Shown here: positions 37,159-47,511 of the stretch, piece after piece | Numbering within the stretch: the first letter of the stretch is position 1 | Layout: every line of letters begins with the position of its first letter | From: Azorhizobium oxalatiphilum | GTDB lineage: Bacteria > Pseudomonadota > Alphaproteobacteria > Rhizobiales > Xanthobacteraceae | Direction of reading: 5' to 3' | DNA: 64,000 nucleotides | Assembly: GCF_014635325.1 (NCBI RefSeq) | Contig: NZ_BMCT01000008.1 | Location: forward strand, 62,001-126,000 | Translations under genes and position numbers: made by a program | Notes under the pieces: generated by a model | What the model saw: only the letters and a program-made list of their open reading frames with translations | Database searches by the model: none | What the model was told of the DNA's origin: nothing

Positions 37159-37589
37159 GCCTTGTCCTCGTCCAGCGGCAGGACGTAAAGCTCCAGCCGG
37201 TGTCCGACGATGCGATAGCCAAGCTTGCGGGCGATTTCTTCCTGCAACTGCTCGATCTCCTCGGAGCGGAACTCTACCACCCGGCCGGAGCGCAGGTCGA
37301 TGAGATGGTCGTGATGCTCGTCCGGCACCGGCTCGTAGCGCGAGCGGCCGTCGCCGAACTCGTGACGGGCGATGATGCCCGCATCCTCGAACATCTTCAC
37401 GGTGCGATAGACGGTGGAAATGGAGATGTTGTCGTCGATGGCGCTGGCGCGGGCGTAGAGGTCCTCCACGTCCGGATGGTCCTCCGCCTCGCTGAGCACG
37501 CGGGCGATCACCCGGCGCTGCTCGGTCATGCGCATGCCCTTGGCAAGGCAGGCCTCCTCGATGGCGCTGATCTTCCCGCTCAAAAGCAT
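37155..37589 (-). CDS. fur: Fur/Mur-family metal-responsive regulator
   Basis: A 144-residue Fur-family repressor: winged helix at ~10-85 (GMRMTEQRRVIARVL, NISISTVYRTVKMFEDAGII) and the metal-binding dimer domain with EEHHDHLIDL and FRSEEIEQLQEEIARKLGY. The sequence is nearest to rhizobial Fur/Mur (manganese/iron) rather than Irr, as no haem-type motif is seen. Start ATG 37589 has AAGGGG about 5 bases upstream; 38 earlier codons in frame are not family-like. It heads the minus-strand run to truB. In relatives it follows rimI, but here it faces rpsO. Confidence 0.92.
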   Translation of the reverse strand: MLLSGKISAIEEACLAKGMRMTEQRRVIARVLSEAEDHPDVEDLYARASAIDDNISISTVYRTVKMFEDAGIIARHEFGDGRSRYEPVPDEHHDHLIDLRSGRVVEFRSEEIEQLQEEIARKLGYRIVGHRLELYVLPLDEDKA

Positions 37590-38053
37590 CCACCCCTTTC
37601 CGGCGACAGCCGGCCGACTGCCGGTGGTGCAGCTTATCGCGCCCCGCGCCGCCGACCGCAAGCGGGCGGGCGGCCGCAGTCCCGGGTCGTTGTCGCAGGT
37701 CATCGTTCCGGGCCCGTCTCCCTCCGGCGGATGGGGTAAGATTGCATCGTGCGCCTAATGCACGCGAGGCGGTGCCCGGCGGTGACGCTTGCCCGTGTCC
37801 GGACGGCGTTTTTGCTGTACGAACAATGGAATAGCTCAAAGACGTGTTGGCGCTGGCGGCGGGCGCGGATTTCTGTATAGTGCGCGCCGTGGGCGAGAGC
37901 CCGCAGTGTTTCCGTTCGCCTCGACCGCGCTGGACGACATCCCGGCCCGGCCATCGAACGGCCTGATGACCTTCCGCTTTTCCCGATTCCAGCCCCAGGG
38001 CTGCGGGAGCAGGGCCCCGGTCATCGCTTCCATCAGCAGAAAAGGACGTCCCG
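37590..38053. other. Divergent intergenic region between fur and rpsO
   Basis: 464 bp without a credible gene. A TATAGT -10-like box at 37876-37881 (+ strand) has only a weak CTGGCG at 17-base spacing; it is the best candidate for the rpsO promoter. I saw no second strong promoter toward fur and no perfect Fur-box dyad. In most relatives neither of these two genes has this neighbour, so the space is a rearrangement junction. Confidence 0.45.
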
Positions 38054-38323
38054 ATGTCGATCACTGCAGAGCGCAAGCAGGCGCTCATCACGGAATATGG
38101 TGCGAAGTCTGGCGACACCGGTTCGCCGGAAGTGCAGGTTGCGATCCTCTCCGAGCGCATCTCCAACCTGACCGAGCACTTCAAGTCCCACAACAAGGAC
38201 AACCACTCTCGCCGCGGGCTGCTGAAGCTCGTGTCGCAGCGTCGTAGCCTCCTCGACTATCTGAAGAAGAAGGACGAGGGCCGTTACAAGACGCTGATCG
38301 GCCGCCTCGGCCTGCGTCGCTGA
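38054..38323 (+). CDS. rpsO: 30S ribosomal protein S15
   Basis: An 89-residue primary 16S rRNA-binding protein that bridges to 23S rRNA. It starts [20 protein letters not shown] and carries the S15 signature ([20 protein letters not shown]). AAAGGAC lies before the ATG. In relatives truB precedes it in the same direction; here truB is 20 kb away. It is followed by pnp after a 400-bp gap, as is usual. Confidence 0.97.
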   Translation: MSITAERKQALITEYGAKSGDTGSPEVQVAILSERISNLTEHFKSHNKDNHSRRGLLKLVSQRRSLLDYLKKKDEGRYKTLIGRLGLRR

Positions 38324-38332
38324 GGTCCGCCG

Positions 38333-38350
38333 CCGGGCGCTCGCGCCCGG
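38333..38350 (+). terminator. Hairpin after rpsO
   Basis: CCGGGCGC and GCGCCCGG separated by two bases, 9 bp after the rpsO stop, followed by TGGAGTGG with no T tract. It may be partial termination or a processing site before pnp. Confidence 0.45.
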
Positions 38351-38594
38351 TGGAGTGGTATTGCGTGACAAGGGCATGCCGCGACGATCGGTTCTCCGGT
38401 CGTCGTGGCTGCTGCCCGGCGCAAAAGACGCGTTCGGAAAAGATGCGGCGGCTTTGCTGAAAGGCCGCCTGCCGGACGACATTTTAAGGTTTGCGCGGCC
38501 CTATCGCCGCGTGCGGAACCCGCCGGATGGCGCTTCCGCCTGAAATACGACGCGGTGGGCATGGGGCTCGCCGCGCACCCGCGAAGTTCAGGAT

Positions 38595-38689
38595 AGCCAT
38601 GGCAGGATCGCCGGACGCAACCGTCGCAGCCGCCCTCTCCCTTTGAGGGATGGTGGCGCGCGGCGCGTCCGGCCGTCTTGCTCATGGCT
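38595..38689 (+). promoter_or_regulatory. Long stem-loop in the pnp leader
   Basis: A 95-nt imperfect hairpin ends 34 bp before the pnp start. Paired blocks from outside in: AGCCATG (38595-38601) with CATGGCT (38683-38689), GCCGGACGC (38610-38618) with GCGTCCGGC (38665-38673), GCCGCC with GGTGGC, and CCCTC (38633-38637) with GAGGG (38645-38649). In E. coli a double-stranded pnp leader is cut by RNase III and then used by PNPase for autoregulation; this stem is a good candidate for the same role. The rest of the 38324-38723 gap shows no gene. Confidence 0.7.
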
Positions 38690-38723
38690 CTCTTGGTTTC
38701 GTTTGTAGAAGAAAGAGATTTCC

Positions 38724-40877
38724 ATGTTCGATATCCATCGCGAAGAGCTGGATTGGGGTGGCCGCACGCTGGTGATCGAGACCGGCAAGATGGCCCGCCA
38801 GGCCGATGGCGCCGTGCTCGTCACCTATGGCGACACCAAGGTCCTCGCCACCGCCGTGTCCGCCCGTGAGCCGAAGCCCGGCATCGACTTCTTCCCGCTG
38901 ACGGTCAATTACCAGGAAAAGACCTACGCGGCCGGCCGCATCCCCGGCGGCTACTTCAAGCGCGAGGGCCGTCCGTCCGAGAAGGAGACGCTGGTCTCCC
39001 GCCTCATCGACCGCCCGATCCGCCCGCTGTTCGCCGACGGCTACCGCAATGAGACCCAGGTGGTCATCACGGTGCTGGCGCATGATCTCGAGAACGATCC
39101 GGACATCGTCGGCCTGGTCGGCGCTTCCGCCGCCCTGACGCTCTCCGGCGTGCCCTTCATGGGCCCCATCGGCGGCGCCCGCGTCGGCTTCATCGACGGC
39201 GAGTACGTGCTGAACCCCACCACCGACGAGGTGAAGGAAAGCGCGCTCGACCTCGTGGTCGCCGGCACCTCCGACGCCGTGCTCATGGTGGAATCGGAAG
39301 CCAAGGAGCTTTCGGAAGAAGTGATGCTGGGCGCCGTGATGTTCGGCCACCGCCACTTCCAGCCGGTGATCGAGGCCATCATCCGCCTCGCCGAGAAGGC
39401 CGCCAAGGAGCCGCGCAACTTCCAGCCGGTGGATCATTCCGAGCTGGAAGCCAAGATCCGCGAGATCGCGGAAGCCGATCTGCGCGCCGCCTACAAGATC
39501 GTGCAGAAGCAGGCCCGCTATGAGGCGGTCGGCGCTGCCAAGTCCAAGGTGAAGAAGTATTTCGAAGAGCTGGCGGTCGACGGCAACAAGGTGCCGACCC
39601 CGCAGGCCATCGGCGAAGTGCTCAAGGGCCTGGAAGCCAAGATCGTGCGCTGGGCCATCCTCGATGACGGCATCCGCATCGACGGCCGCGACGTGCGCAC
39701 CGTGCGCCAGATCGTGTCCGAGGTCGGCATCCTGCCGCGCGCCCACGGCTCTGCCCTGTTCACCCGCGGCGAGACGCAGGCCCTCGTGGTCGCCACCCTC
39801 GGCACCGGCGAGGACGAGCAGTTCATCGACAGCCTGGAAGGCACCTACAAGGAGCACTTCCTGCTGCACTACAACTTCCCCCCCTTCTCGGTGGGTGAAG
39901 CCGGCCGCATGGGTTCGCCCGGCCGTCGCGAGATCGGCCACGGCAAGCTCGCCTGGCGCGCCATCCGCCCGATGCTGCCGGCCAAGCACGAGTTCCCCTA
40001 CACCCTGCGCGTGGTGTCGGAGATCCTCGAGTCCAACGGCTCGTCCTCCATGGCCACCGTCTGCGGCACCTCGCTGTCGCTGATGGATGCCGGCGTGCCC
40101 CTGAAGAGCCCCGTCGCGGGCATCGCCATGGGCCTGATCCTGGAAGAGGGCAAGTTCGCCGTTCTGTCCGACATCCTGGGCGACGAGGATCACCTCGGCG
40201 ACATGGACTTCAAGGTGGCCGGCACGGATTCGGGCATCACCGCCCTCCAGATGGACATCAAGATCTCCGGCATCACCGAAGAGATCATGAAGGTCGCTCT
40301 CGGCCAGGCCAAGGACGGTCGCGCCCACATCCTCGGCGAGATGGCCAAGGCTCTCACCTCGGCCCGCGCCGAGCTGGGCGAGCATGCCCCGCGCATCGAG
40401 GTCATGAAGATCCCCGTGGACAAGATCCGCGAAGTGATCGGCTCCGGCGGCAAGGTGATCCGCGAGATCGTCGAGAAGACCGGCGCCAAGGTGAACATCG
40501 AGGACGACGGCACCATCAAGATCGCCTCCGCCAATGGCGAGTCGATCAAGGCCGCCATCAACTGGATCAAGTCCATCGCCTCGGAGCCCGAGGTTGGCGT
40601 GGTCTATGACGGCACGGTCGTGAAGGTGGTGGACTTCGGCGCCTTCGTGAACTTCTTCGGTTCCAAGGACGGCCTCGTCCACATCTCGCAGCTCGCCAAC
40701 GAGCGCGTCGCGCAGGTGAAGGACGTGGTGAAGGAAGGCGACAAGGTCAAGGTCAAGCTGGTCGGCTTCGACGAGCGCGGCAAGACCCGCCTGTCCATGA
40801 AGGGCATCGATCAGGTGACTGGCGAGGACACCACCGCCAAGCCGAAGACCGACGACGAGGCCGGCGCGGCCGAGTGA
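38724..40877 (+). CDS. pnp: Polyribonucleotide nucleotidyltransferase (PNPase)
   Basis: A 717-residue phosphorolytic 3'-5' exoribonuclease of the RNA degradosome. Two RNase PH domains flank an alpha-helical domain; the second has [20 protein letters not shown]. They are followed by a KH domain ([20 protein letters not shown]) and an S1 domain ([20 protein letters not shown]). Length is standard. It starts [16 protein letters not shown] strong bidirectional terminator follows. Confidence 0.97.
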   Translation: MFDIHREELDWGGRTLVIETGKMARQADGAVLVTYGDTKVLATAVSAREPKPGIDFFPLTVNYQEKTYAAGRIPGGYFKREGRPSEKETLVSRLIDRPIRPLFADGYRNETQVVITVLAHDLENDPDIVGLVGASAALTLSGVPFMGPIGGARVGFIDGEYVLNPTTDEVKESALDLVVAGTSDAVLMVESEAKELSEEVMLGAVMFGHRHFQPVIEAIIRLAEKAAKEPRNFQPVDHSELEAKIREIAEADLRAAYKIVQKQARYEAVGAAKSKVKKYFEELAVDGNKVPTPQAIGEVLKGLEAKIVRWAILDDGIRIDGRDVRTVRQIVSEVGILPRAHGSALFTRGETQALVVATLGTGEDEQFIDSLEGTYKEHFLLHYNFPPFSVGEAGRMGSPGRREIGHGKLAWRAIRPMLPAKHEFPYTLRVVSEILESNGSSSMATVCGTSLSLMDAGVPLKSPVAGIAMGLILEEGKFAVLSDILGDEDHLGDMDFKVAGTDSGITALQMDIKISGITEEIMKVALGQAKDGRAHILGEMAKALTSARAELGEHAPRIEVMKIPVDKIREVIGSGGKVIREIVEKTGAKVNIEDDGTIKIASANGESIKAAINWIKSIASEPEVGVVYDGTVVKVVDFGAFVNFFGSKDGLVHISQLANERVAQVKDVVKEGDKVKVKLVGFDERGKTRLSMKGIDQVTGEDTTAKPKTDDEAGAAE

Positions 40878-40905
40878 TCGGTTCCTGACGGTTCAGAAAA
40901 CGAAA

Positions 40906-40930
40906 GGGCGGCCGGAAGGCCGCCCTTTTT
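40906..40930 (+). terminator. Terminator of pnp, shared with the convergent chemoreceptor gene
   Basis: GGGCGGCC and GGCCGCCC, 4-base loop, then TTTTT on the plus strand (40926-40930). On the minus strand the A-rich GAAAACGAAA becomes a T-rich tail, so it can also end the gene at 40960-42984. Confidence 0.9.
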
Positions 40931-40959
40931 GTTTGTGCGGATGAGAGGACGGCGGCGGC

Positions 40960-42984
40960 TCAGGCCGCCCGCACGGTGTCGAGGAAGCGCTGCACCTCGC
41001 CGCGCAGGGCGACCGCCTGCTTGGACAGGTCGGTGGCGGAGGTGAGCACCTGCGTCGCCGCGCTGGAGGAGGCCTGCGCCGCCCGTTCCACCCCGGCAAT
41101 GCTGGTGGTGACGACGCCGGTGCCGGTGGCCGCCTGCTGGATGTTGCGCGACACCTCGGCCGTGGTGGCGTTCTGCTCCTCCATGGCGGCGGCGATGGCG
41201 GTGGTGCCCTCGCTGATCTCGCCGATGGTGCGGGCGATGCCGGTGATGGCCCCCAGCACGTGGCCCGTCGACCCCTGGATGCCGGTGATGCGCTCGGAGA
41301 TGTCGGCGGTGGCCTTGGCGGTCTGCCCGGCGAGCTGCTTCACCTCCTGCGCCACCACGGCGAAGCCGCGTCCGGCATCACCGGCACGGGCGGATTCGAT
41401 GGTGGCATTGAGCGCCAGCAGGTTGGTCTGGTCGGCGATGTTGTCGATGAGGCTGACGATGGTGCCGATATGGTCGGCGGAGCCGCGCAGCTCGGTCATG
41501 CGGTCGTTGGTCTGGTCCACCTCGTCCACGGCCCGTCCGGCCACTTCCGAGGAACGGGACAGGCGGTTGCCGATCTCGCGGGCGGAGGCGGAGAGCTGCT
41601 CGACGGCCGCCGCAACTGTCTGCACGTTGAGCGTGGCTTCGTTCGCCGCCGCCGCCACCGCGCTGGCCTGCTGGGTGGTTTCCTCGGCGGTGGTGCTCAG
41701 CGTCTGGGCGGCGCGCTGCAACTCGCCGGCGGCGGACGCCACGGTCTCGACCACCGCGCCAACCGCAGCCTCGAACCGATCGGCCAGGGCGGCCATCTCG
41801 GCCTTGCGGTGCTCGGCGGCCTTGCGTTCGGAGGCGGCGCGCTCCTCGCGGTGACGCTCGGCCTCCGCCAGCCCGTCACGGAACACGATCAGCGCCCGCG
41901 CCTGATCGCCCACCTCGTCGCCACGGGTCTCATAGGGGATGTCGGCATGCAGGTCGCCGTCCGAGACATGGCCCATGGCCGCGCTCACGTGGCGAATGGG
42001 CCGGGCGATGCCGAACACGGAGTAGAGGGCGGCGCAGACGGCGGCGATGATGGCGACGATGGAGAAGATGAGAATCTGCGTCATGCCCTGCGCGAGGGCG
42101 CCGGCGGCATTGGCGTCGGCGGCCTGATAGCGCTGCACGCCCTCGCCGATGAGCGTCTTGAGCAGCGCCTGGGCCTCCGTCACGGTGGGGGTCGCGCGCT
42201 CGGTCACGATCTTCTGGCGCTCCTGCACCTGGGCGAGGCTGGCGCGGATGGTGGCGACGTAATCGGTATAGGCCTTCTGCGCGGCGGCGAGGTCCGGCGC
42301 CAGCGAGGTGATGCCGCCAAGGCGCTCCTTGGCCTCCTCCAGGATGCGGCGGCCGGTGTCGGCGTTCACGTTCAGGAAGTTGAGCTGCTTGACGTCGCCC
42401 TCGATGAGATAGCTCCAGGACGCCAGCGTGATCTGGTTGAGCACGTTATCCAGCGGCGCCACCGCCTCGGCGGTTTCGGTATCGCCGATGGAGGTGAGCT
42501 GGTTGGCGAGATTGGTGAAGGTAACACGCGCGGCCACGCGCAGACCCGGCCGGGCATCGGTGGCGGCGAGCTGGGCGGTTTCGGTCATGTAGATATCGGC
42601 GGCGATGACGCTGATGTTGTCGAACAGCCGCTTCAGCTGACGGAAGCGCTCCCGGTCTGCTTCCGGAATGTCGAGGGCGATGGCGCCATCGAGGCGTTTG
42701 CCGACGGACGCCACGTCCCCGTTGATCTTCCGCAGCAGGTTTTCGTTTTCCAGCGAGGCGTAGGACAGCCGCATCTCGGCGGAGGTCTCGCGGATGTTGG
42801 CGAGCAACATGTCGACTTCCTGCAACTGCACGAACATCGCCGTCTGCTTGCGGGACTCGGCCGTCGCCGCCTCGATATGCGACATGGCCACCTGCCGGCT
42901 GACGATGACGCCCGCGGACAGCAGAACCAGAAGCCCCGATACGATCCCGAGCTTCAGACCAATACCCAATTTCAGCTTAGCCAT
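40960..42984 (-). CDS. Methyl-accepting chemotaxis protein with a HBM-like sensor domain
   Basis: A 674-residue chemoreceptor: a membrane segment at ~10-30, a large mainly helical periplasmic part to ~300 of the helical bimodular type, a second membrane segment at ~310-330, HAMP at ~332-385 ([20 protein letters not shown]), and a cytoplasmic signalling domain whose tip contains the near-invariant [20 protein letters not shown]. There is no C-terminal pentapeptide tether for CheR/CheB. The C-terminal half is nearly identical to the gene at 43249, so they are duplicates. HBM receptors often sense TCA-cycle acids; the ligand here is unknown. Confidence 0.93.
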   Translation of the reverse strand: MAKLKLGIGLKLGIVSGLLVLLSAGVIVSRQVAMSHIEAATAESRKQTAMFVQLQEVDMLLANIRETSAEMRLSYASLENENLLRKINGDVASVGKRLDGAIALDIPEADRERFRQLKRLFDNISVIAADIYMTETAQLAATDARPGLRVAARVTFTNLANQLTSIGDTETAEAVAPLDNVLNQITLASWSYLIEGDVKQLNFLNVNADTGRRILEEAKERLGGITSLAPDLAAAQKAYTDYVATIRASLAQVQERQKIVTERATPTVTEAQALLKTLIGEGVQRYQAADANAAGALAQGMTQILIFSIVAIIAAVCAALYSVFGIARPIRHVSAAMGHVSDGDLHADIPYETRGDEVGDQARALIVFRDGLAEAERHREERAASERKAAEHRKAEMAALADRFEAAVGAVVETVASAAGELQRAAQTLSTTAEETTQQASAVAAAANEATLNVQTVAAAVEQLSASAREIGNRLSRSSEVAGRAVDEVDQTNDRMTELRGSADHIGTIVSLIDNIADQTNLLALNATIESARAGDAGRGFAVVAQEVKQLAGQTAKATADISERITGIQGSTGHVLGAITGIARTIGEISEGTTAIAAAMEEQNATTAEVSRNIQQAATGTGVVTTSIAGVERAAQASSSAATQVLTSATDLSKQAVALRGEVQRFLDTVRAA

Positions 42985-43194
42985 AATGATTTAATCCGAA
43001 GGGTTCGCAATTGGCGAGCGTGGCAAGGTGGGCTGATTATTGGTCACAGCTTGCTATTTTGAGAATAGGCAATTTGGGGAAGATGGTCTGAAAAGTTCAA
43101 CCAAATGCAGCGCAATAAGTTTATTGCGCATTGCAGCGTAAGTGGTCCGAATATTAAAAACGTAAGCTATGTATACGGTTGCCGGAAACGCAAA

Positions 43195-43216
43195 CGGCCG
43201 GGCGTGAGCCCGGCCG
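43195..43216 (-). terminator. Terminator of the second chemoreceptor gene
   Basis: CGGCCGGGC and GCCCGGCCG with a 4-base loop, followed on the minus strand by TTTGCGTTTCC. The hairpin begins 32 bp after the stop of the gene at 43249. Confidence 0.7.
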
Positions 43217-43248
43217 TCGCAGTGTTCGGAAAGGTGAAGCGGAGCGGC

Positions 43249-45282
43249 TCAGGCGGCGCGCACGCTGACCAGGAAGGTCTGGACCTCGGCGCGCAGCGCC
43301 TCGGCCTGCTGGGACAGTTCGGTGGCGGAGGTGAGCACCTGGGTGGCGGCGGTGGAGGAGGCCTGGGCGGCCCGTTCCACGCCGACGATGTTCATGGTCA
43401 CTTCGCTGGTGCCCGCTGCCGCCTGCTGGATGTTGCGGGCGACTTCCGCCGTGGTGGAGTTCTGCTCCTCCATGGCGGCGGCGATGGCCGTGGTGCTCTC
43501 GCTGATCTCGCCGATGGTGCGGGCGATGCCGGTGATGGCCCCCAGCACGTCGCCGGTGGAGTCCTGAATGCCGGAGATGCGCTCGGAGATGTCGGCGGTG
43601 GCCTTGGCGGTCTGGCCGGCCAGCCCCTTCACTTCCTGCGCGACGACGGCGAAGCCGCGTCCCGCCTCGCCGGCGCGGGCCGACTCGATGGTGGCGTTCA
43701 GTGCCAGCAGGTTGGTCTGGCCGGCGATGTTGTCGATCAGGCTGATGATGGTGCCGATCTGGTCGGCCGAGCTGCGCAGCTCGGTCATCTGGCCGTTGGT
43801 CTGGTCCACTTCGTTGACGGCGCGATCGGCCACTTCGGTGGACTGGGACAGGCGGGAGCCGATCTCGCGCGCCGAGGCCGACAGCTGTTCGATGGCGGCG
43901 GCGACCGTCTGCACGTTGGAGGTGGCCTGATTGGCGGCGGCGGCCACGGCGGTCGCCTGGGCGGTGGTTTCCTCGGCGGTGGAGGTGAGGGTCGAGGCGG
44001 CGTGCTGCAGCTCGGTGGCGGCGGAGGCCACCATGTTCACCACCGCGCCCACGGCGCCCTCGAACTGGTCGGCGAGCGAATGCATGTCGCGCTTGCGCTG
44101 CTCGGCGGCCTCCCGCTCCTCGCCGGCACGGGCTTCGCGCAGCTTCTCCGCCTCGGCGAGGCCGTCGCGGAACACGGTGAGGGCGCGGGCCTGGTCGCCC
44201 AGCTCGTCCTTGCGGGTCGCGAAGGGGATGTGCGCCGACAGGTCGCCGCCGGACACCTCGTGCATGGACTCGCTGATGCGGCGGATGGGGCGGGCGATGC
44301 CGAAGAAGGAGTAGAAGCCCGAGAAGACGGCAGCGAGGATGGAGATCACGGCGAAGATCAGGATCTGCATCATACCGCTGCGCTGGGCGTCGATGGCGGC
44401 GGCGTCGGCGGCCTTGGACTGGCCGCTGGCGCTGGTGCTGGCCTGCTGGAGCAGCTTGGCGGCATCCTGCATGGACGGGACCACGGTCTCGTTGATCAGC
44501 TTGCGCTTCAGCTGCACCTGCGCGATGCCGTCCTGCACCAGCTTCAGATACTGCTCGAAGAAGTCGCTGACCGACTTGATGGTGGTGGCGGCCATGGGCT
44601 CGCTCGCCGCCGCCTGGGCGATGGATTCCAGCGTGCTGCGGCCGGCCTTCGCGTTCATGTCGATGATCGGCAGCTGGCGCGGATCCTCGGTGGCGATGAA
44701 GCGCCAGGCCGAGAGGTTGATCTGCTGCAGCTTACGGTCAAGCTGGGAGAGGTCGGAGATGGCGTTCTCGCCCTGACGGGAGTTCAGATCGACGAGGGCG
44801 GCGCGGCCGTCATCGAGGGCGCCATCCCAGCGCACAGTGATGCCGGTGCGGCGGTCGAAGGATTCCAGCTCGGCCTTCTGTGCCTTGGCGATGTTGCCGA
44901 CGGCCTGACCGATCTCGGCGAACCGGCTCCTGATGCCGTCATAGGTGGCGCGGTCGGCGCTCACGCTGGTCAGGCTGCTGGCCTCGTTGAGCAGCGCGGT
45001 GCTGTTGGCGATGCCGGCATTCACCTTGCCGAGCATCTCGTCCACTTCGCTGGGCGAGAAGGAGAGGCGGATATCCTTCGCGTCCGAGCCCACCTGCCAG
45101 AGAACCGTGCCGACGGCATCGATCTTCTTGAGAATCTCGTCCTGACGGTCGGAAGCGGCATTGGCGGCTTCGATACGGGCAGAGGCGACCTGGCGGCTGA
45201 AGATCACACTTCCGGAGAGAAGTATCAATATACCTGATGCAATACCGAGTTTGTACCCGATACCGAGACGAAAATTAGCCAT
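43249..45282 (-). CDS. Methyl-accepting chemotaxis protein, paralogue of the adjacent gene
   Basis: A 677-residue chemoreceptor with the same layout as its neighbour (N-terminal membrane segment [16 protein letters not shown], helical sensor part, HAMP after [20 protein letters not shown], signalling tip with [20 protein letters not shown]). The sensor part differs (about a third conserved by eye), the cytoplasmic part is close to identical, so after duplication the ligand range probably diverged. ATG 45282 gives the same N-terminus type as the neighbour ([13 protein letters not shown]); 42 earlier codons in frame are not related. Confidence 0.93.
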   Translation of the reverse strand: MANFRLGIGYKLGIASGILILLSGSVIFSRQVASARIEAANAASDRQDEILKKIDAVGTVLWQVGSDAKDIRLSFSPSEVDEMLGKVNAGIANSTALLNEASSLTSVSADRATYDGIRSRFAEIGQAVGNIAKAQKAELESFDRRTGITVRWDGALDDGRAALVDLNSRQGENAISDLSQLDRKLQQINLSAWRFIATEDPRQLPIIDMNAKAGRSTLESIAQAAASEPMAATTIKSVSDFFEQYLKLVQDGIAQVQLKRKLINETVVPSMQDAAKLLQQASTSASGQSKAADAAAIDAQRSGMMQILIFAVISILAAVFSGFYSFFGIARPIRRISESMHEVSGGDLSAHIPFATRKDELGDQARALTVFRDGLAEAEKLREARAGEEREAAEQRKRDMHSLADQFEGAVGAVVNMVASAATELQHAASTLTSTAEETTAQATAVAAAANQATSNVQTVAAAIEQLSASAREIGSRLSQSTEVADRAVNEVDQTNGQMTELRSSADQIGTIISLIDNIAGQTNLLALNATIESARAGEAGRGFAVVAQEVKGLAGQTAKATADISERISGIQDSTGDVLGAITGIARTIGEISESTTAIAAAMEEQNSTTAEVARNIQQAAAGTSEVTMNIVGVERAAQASSTAATQVLTSATELSQQAEALRAEVQTFLVSVRAA

Positions 45283-45509
45283 GGTCAGCCCCGTAAGCGT
45301 CGAAAGAAGAAAAAATTCCGTGGCAGAAAAGTAATCGAGCCTTGCCCCAAGCTTGCATTGACTGGGTCTGAATGAGTGTTCATCAAATCCAGCGACCCTA
45401 GATTGCATTGTTAGTCGTGCAGTGATCTTGGGCTGTCAAAAGCGATTGCAATGACCGTTGTTGCGCACGTAATGGGTGTACTTTGGGCGCGGTATCCCGT
45501 TCAGGTCGC

Positions 45510-45544
45510 AAAAAAAGCCGCCCGGCGAGAGGCCGGACGGCTTT
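45510..45544 (-). terminator. Terminator of the MFS transporter gene
   Basis: A stem AAAGCCG-CCGGC / GCCGG-CGGCTTT with one G-U pair, then seven Ts on the minus strand (45510-45516). It lies 46 bp after the stop of the gene at 45590. Confidence 0.88.
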
Positions 45545-45589
45545 CGAACGGTTGGGGCCGGGTCGGTCCCCGGCCCGGTGTGCGGTGGC

Positions 45590-46936
45590 TCAGGCGCGGA
45601 CGCCCGCGGGGGCCTCGGCCGACACCCGGCGGCTGCGGATGGTCAGGACCGTTCCGACCACCACACCCAGGGCGGACATGGCGACCATGTAGTGGGCATA
45701 GGCGAGCGGATCGATCCGCAGGGCCGCCCCCACCACCATGGGGGTGAGGCCGCCGAAGATGGCGTAGGAGAGATTGTAGGAGAAGGACACGCCGGTGAAG
45801 GCCACGGCCGGCGGGAAGGCCCGCACCATGATGTAGGGCACCGCGCCCACCGTCCCCACCACCAGCCCGGTGATGCCGTAGAGGACGATCAGCAGGTCCG
45901 GCCGCGTGCCACCCAGCGTGTAGAGCGTGTAGCAGGCGGCGGCGAGCAGCACGCTGCCCACTGCCAGCACGCGCCCGCCGCCGAAGCGGTCGCACAGGGC
46001 GCCGGCGATGATGCAGCCGATGGCCAGGAAGAAGGTGGCCACGCTGTTGGCCTGCAAGGTCAGCGTGGCGGGAATGCCGTGCTGGGTCTGGAAGAAGTTG
46101 GGCGTCAGCAGGATCACCACCACGATGGCGGCGGTCAGCAGCCAGGTGACGAGCATGGACAGGATGACGGCCGGGCCATGGCGATGCAGCACCACCTTGA
46201 GCGGCAGGCCGGCGGCCAGCTCCTTGCGGGCCTTCATCTCCTTGAACACCGGCGTCTCCTGGAGCCAGCGGCGCAGATAGACCGAGAGGAAGCCGAACAC
46301 GCCGCCCATCAGGAACGGAATGCGCCACGCATAGGACTGGATGTCCGCCGGGGTGAAGACGGTGTTGATGGCGGTGGCGATCAGCGAGCCCAGCAGGATG
46401 CCGATGGTCAGGCCGCAGGTGAGGATGCCGCAGGCGAGGCCCACATGGCGGGGAGGCACGTGCTCGGACACGAACACCCACGCCCCCGGCACCTCACCGC
46501 CGATGGCGGCGCCCTGCAACAGGCGCATGGTCAGCAGCAGCAGCGGGGCAGCATAGCCGATGCTCTCATAGCTGGGCAGCACCGAAATGCCGATGGTGGA
46601 GAGCGCCATCAGGAAGATGGACAGGGTGAACATCTTCTTGCGGCCGCCCTTGTCGCCGAAATGCGCCATGACGATGCCGCCGAGCGGGCGGACCAGATAG
46701 CCGGCGGCGAACACGCCGAGCACCTGCAACTGGCCGAGCCATTGTGGCATGTCCGGCGGGAAGAACAGCTTGCCCAGCACGCTCACGAAATAGACGAAGA
46801 TGATGAAGTCGTAGAATTCCAGGGCCCCGCCGAGCGCCGAGAGGGTAAGGGTCCGGATGTCGCCGCGCGACAGCGGGCGCTTGGCCGGAGGAATGGGGGA
46901 GGGGGCAACGGGCGCGGATGCGGCGGGCACGGTCAT
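45590..46936 (-). CDS. MFS transporter of the metabolite:H+ symporter family
   Basis: A 448-residue, 12-segment permease of the ProP/KgtP/ShiA type. It has the family start LSALGGALEFYDFIIFVYF, the cytoplasmic loop GDKGGRKKMFTLSIFLMALS, and GEVPGAWVFVSEHVPPRHVG. Substrates in this family are small acids or osmolytes (alpha-ketoglutarate, shikimate, proline/betaine); none can be picked here. It appears monocistronic with its own terminator. Confidence 0.9.
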   Translation of the reverse strand: MTVPAASAPVAPSPIPPAKRPLSRGDIRTLTLSALGGALEFYDFIIFVYFVSVLGKLFFPPDMPQWLGQLQVLGVFAAGYLVRPLGGIVMAHFGDKGGRKKMFTLSIFLMALSTIGISVLPSYESIGYAAPLLLLTMRLLQGAAIGGEVPGAWVFVSEHVPPRHVGLACGILTCGLTIGILLGSLIATAINTVFTPADIQSYAWRIPFLMGGVFGFLSVYLRRWLQETPVFKEMKARKELAAGLPLKVVLHRHGPAVILSMLVTWLLTAAIVVVILLTPNFFQTQHGIPATLTLQANSVATFFLAIGCIIAGALCDRFGGGRVLAVGSVLLAAACYTLYTLGGTRPDLLIVLYGITGLVVGTVGAVPYIMVRAFPPAVAFTGVSFSYNLSYAIFGGLTPMVVGAALRIDPLAYAHYMVAMSALGVVVGTVLTIRSRRVSAEAPAGVRA

Positions 46937-47246
46937 GGGGCCAAAACTCTATACTGGGCCTGAGGCCGATGAACTTCGGGGACGTCCGTGCCCGGTTGCG
47001 GTGCAAGATTCAAGGGTGAACTGTGGCGCGGATGGCCGCGCCGCGCATGGCGGCTGCGCGGCCTCGCGCGTTATCCGGCCATCGCTTCGCGGGCTTCCGC
47101 TACGTCGTGTCGTCCGCACGCACGCACCGGGGCGGTGCGTGTGCAAGCCGTGATCGGAGCGTTATGCTAGCGGCTCATCCGAAGGTGAAGGCCGACAGGA
47201 TGGGGTCAAGAGGCGCGGGCAACGCGCGACCGGGGAGGCACCGCTC
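46937..47246. other. Divergent intergenic region between the MFS gene and the small membrane-protein gene
   Basis: 310 bp. No open frame, RNA gene or strong hairpin is convincing. It must hold promoters for both directions; no clear -35/-10 pair was found by eye. GGGGAGG at 47233-47239 is the ribosome-binding site of the next gene. Confidence 0.4.
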
Positions 47247-47441
47247 ATGTTGCACTGGACCATCTATCTGCTCATCCCGCTCGCTTTGGCGAGCGTGGCC
47301 GGCGTGCTGATCCTCGGCCTTGCCAATCTGGCGGCCGGTGGCTCGCCGCAGCGCTCGCAGAAGCTGATGCAGCTGCGCGTGCTGTTCCAGTGCGGTGCCG
47401 TCATCCTGGTGGTGATCACCATCTATGCCATGCGGCACTGA
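47247..47441 (+). CDS. Small twin-transmembrane protein (HIG1-like)
   Basis: A 64-residue protein with two membrane segments (WTIYLLIPLALASVAGVLIL and CGAVILVVITIYAM) joined by a basic loop (GGSPQRSQKLMQLR), like the HIG1-domain 'twin transmembrane' proteins widespread in alphaproteobacteria next to the cobalamin adenosyltransferase gene. Mitochondrial HIG1 proteins assist cytochrome oxidase; a bacterial role is not established. It has a strong ribosome-binding site and ends 70 bp before the next gene. Confidence 0.82.
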   Translation: MLHWTIYLLIPLALASVAGVLILGLANLAAGGSPQRSQKLMQLRVLFQCGAVILVVITIYAMRH

Positions 47442-47511
47442 GGGCACGGCACTGAAGGGGCGGCCAGGAGGCACGGGACCGCGCGGAAACGGGGCATAGG
47501 GTCAGGCTGCA

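Noticed and set aside
36277-38202. 641-codon frame apparently fusing fur-region DNA to plsC
   Set aside because: The upstream part reads fur in a wrong frame. A GTG overlapping the fur stop gives the normal PlsC length.
38682-40682. 666-codon open frame opposite pnp
   Set aside because: Antisense shadow of pnp with His/Asp/Gly-rich composition and no ribosome-binding site.
43105-45237. 710-codon open frame opposite the second chemoreceptor gene
   Set aside because: Antisense shadow of a certain gene; repeats in it mirror the duplicated chemoreceptor sequence.
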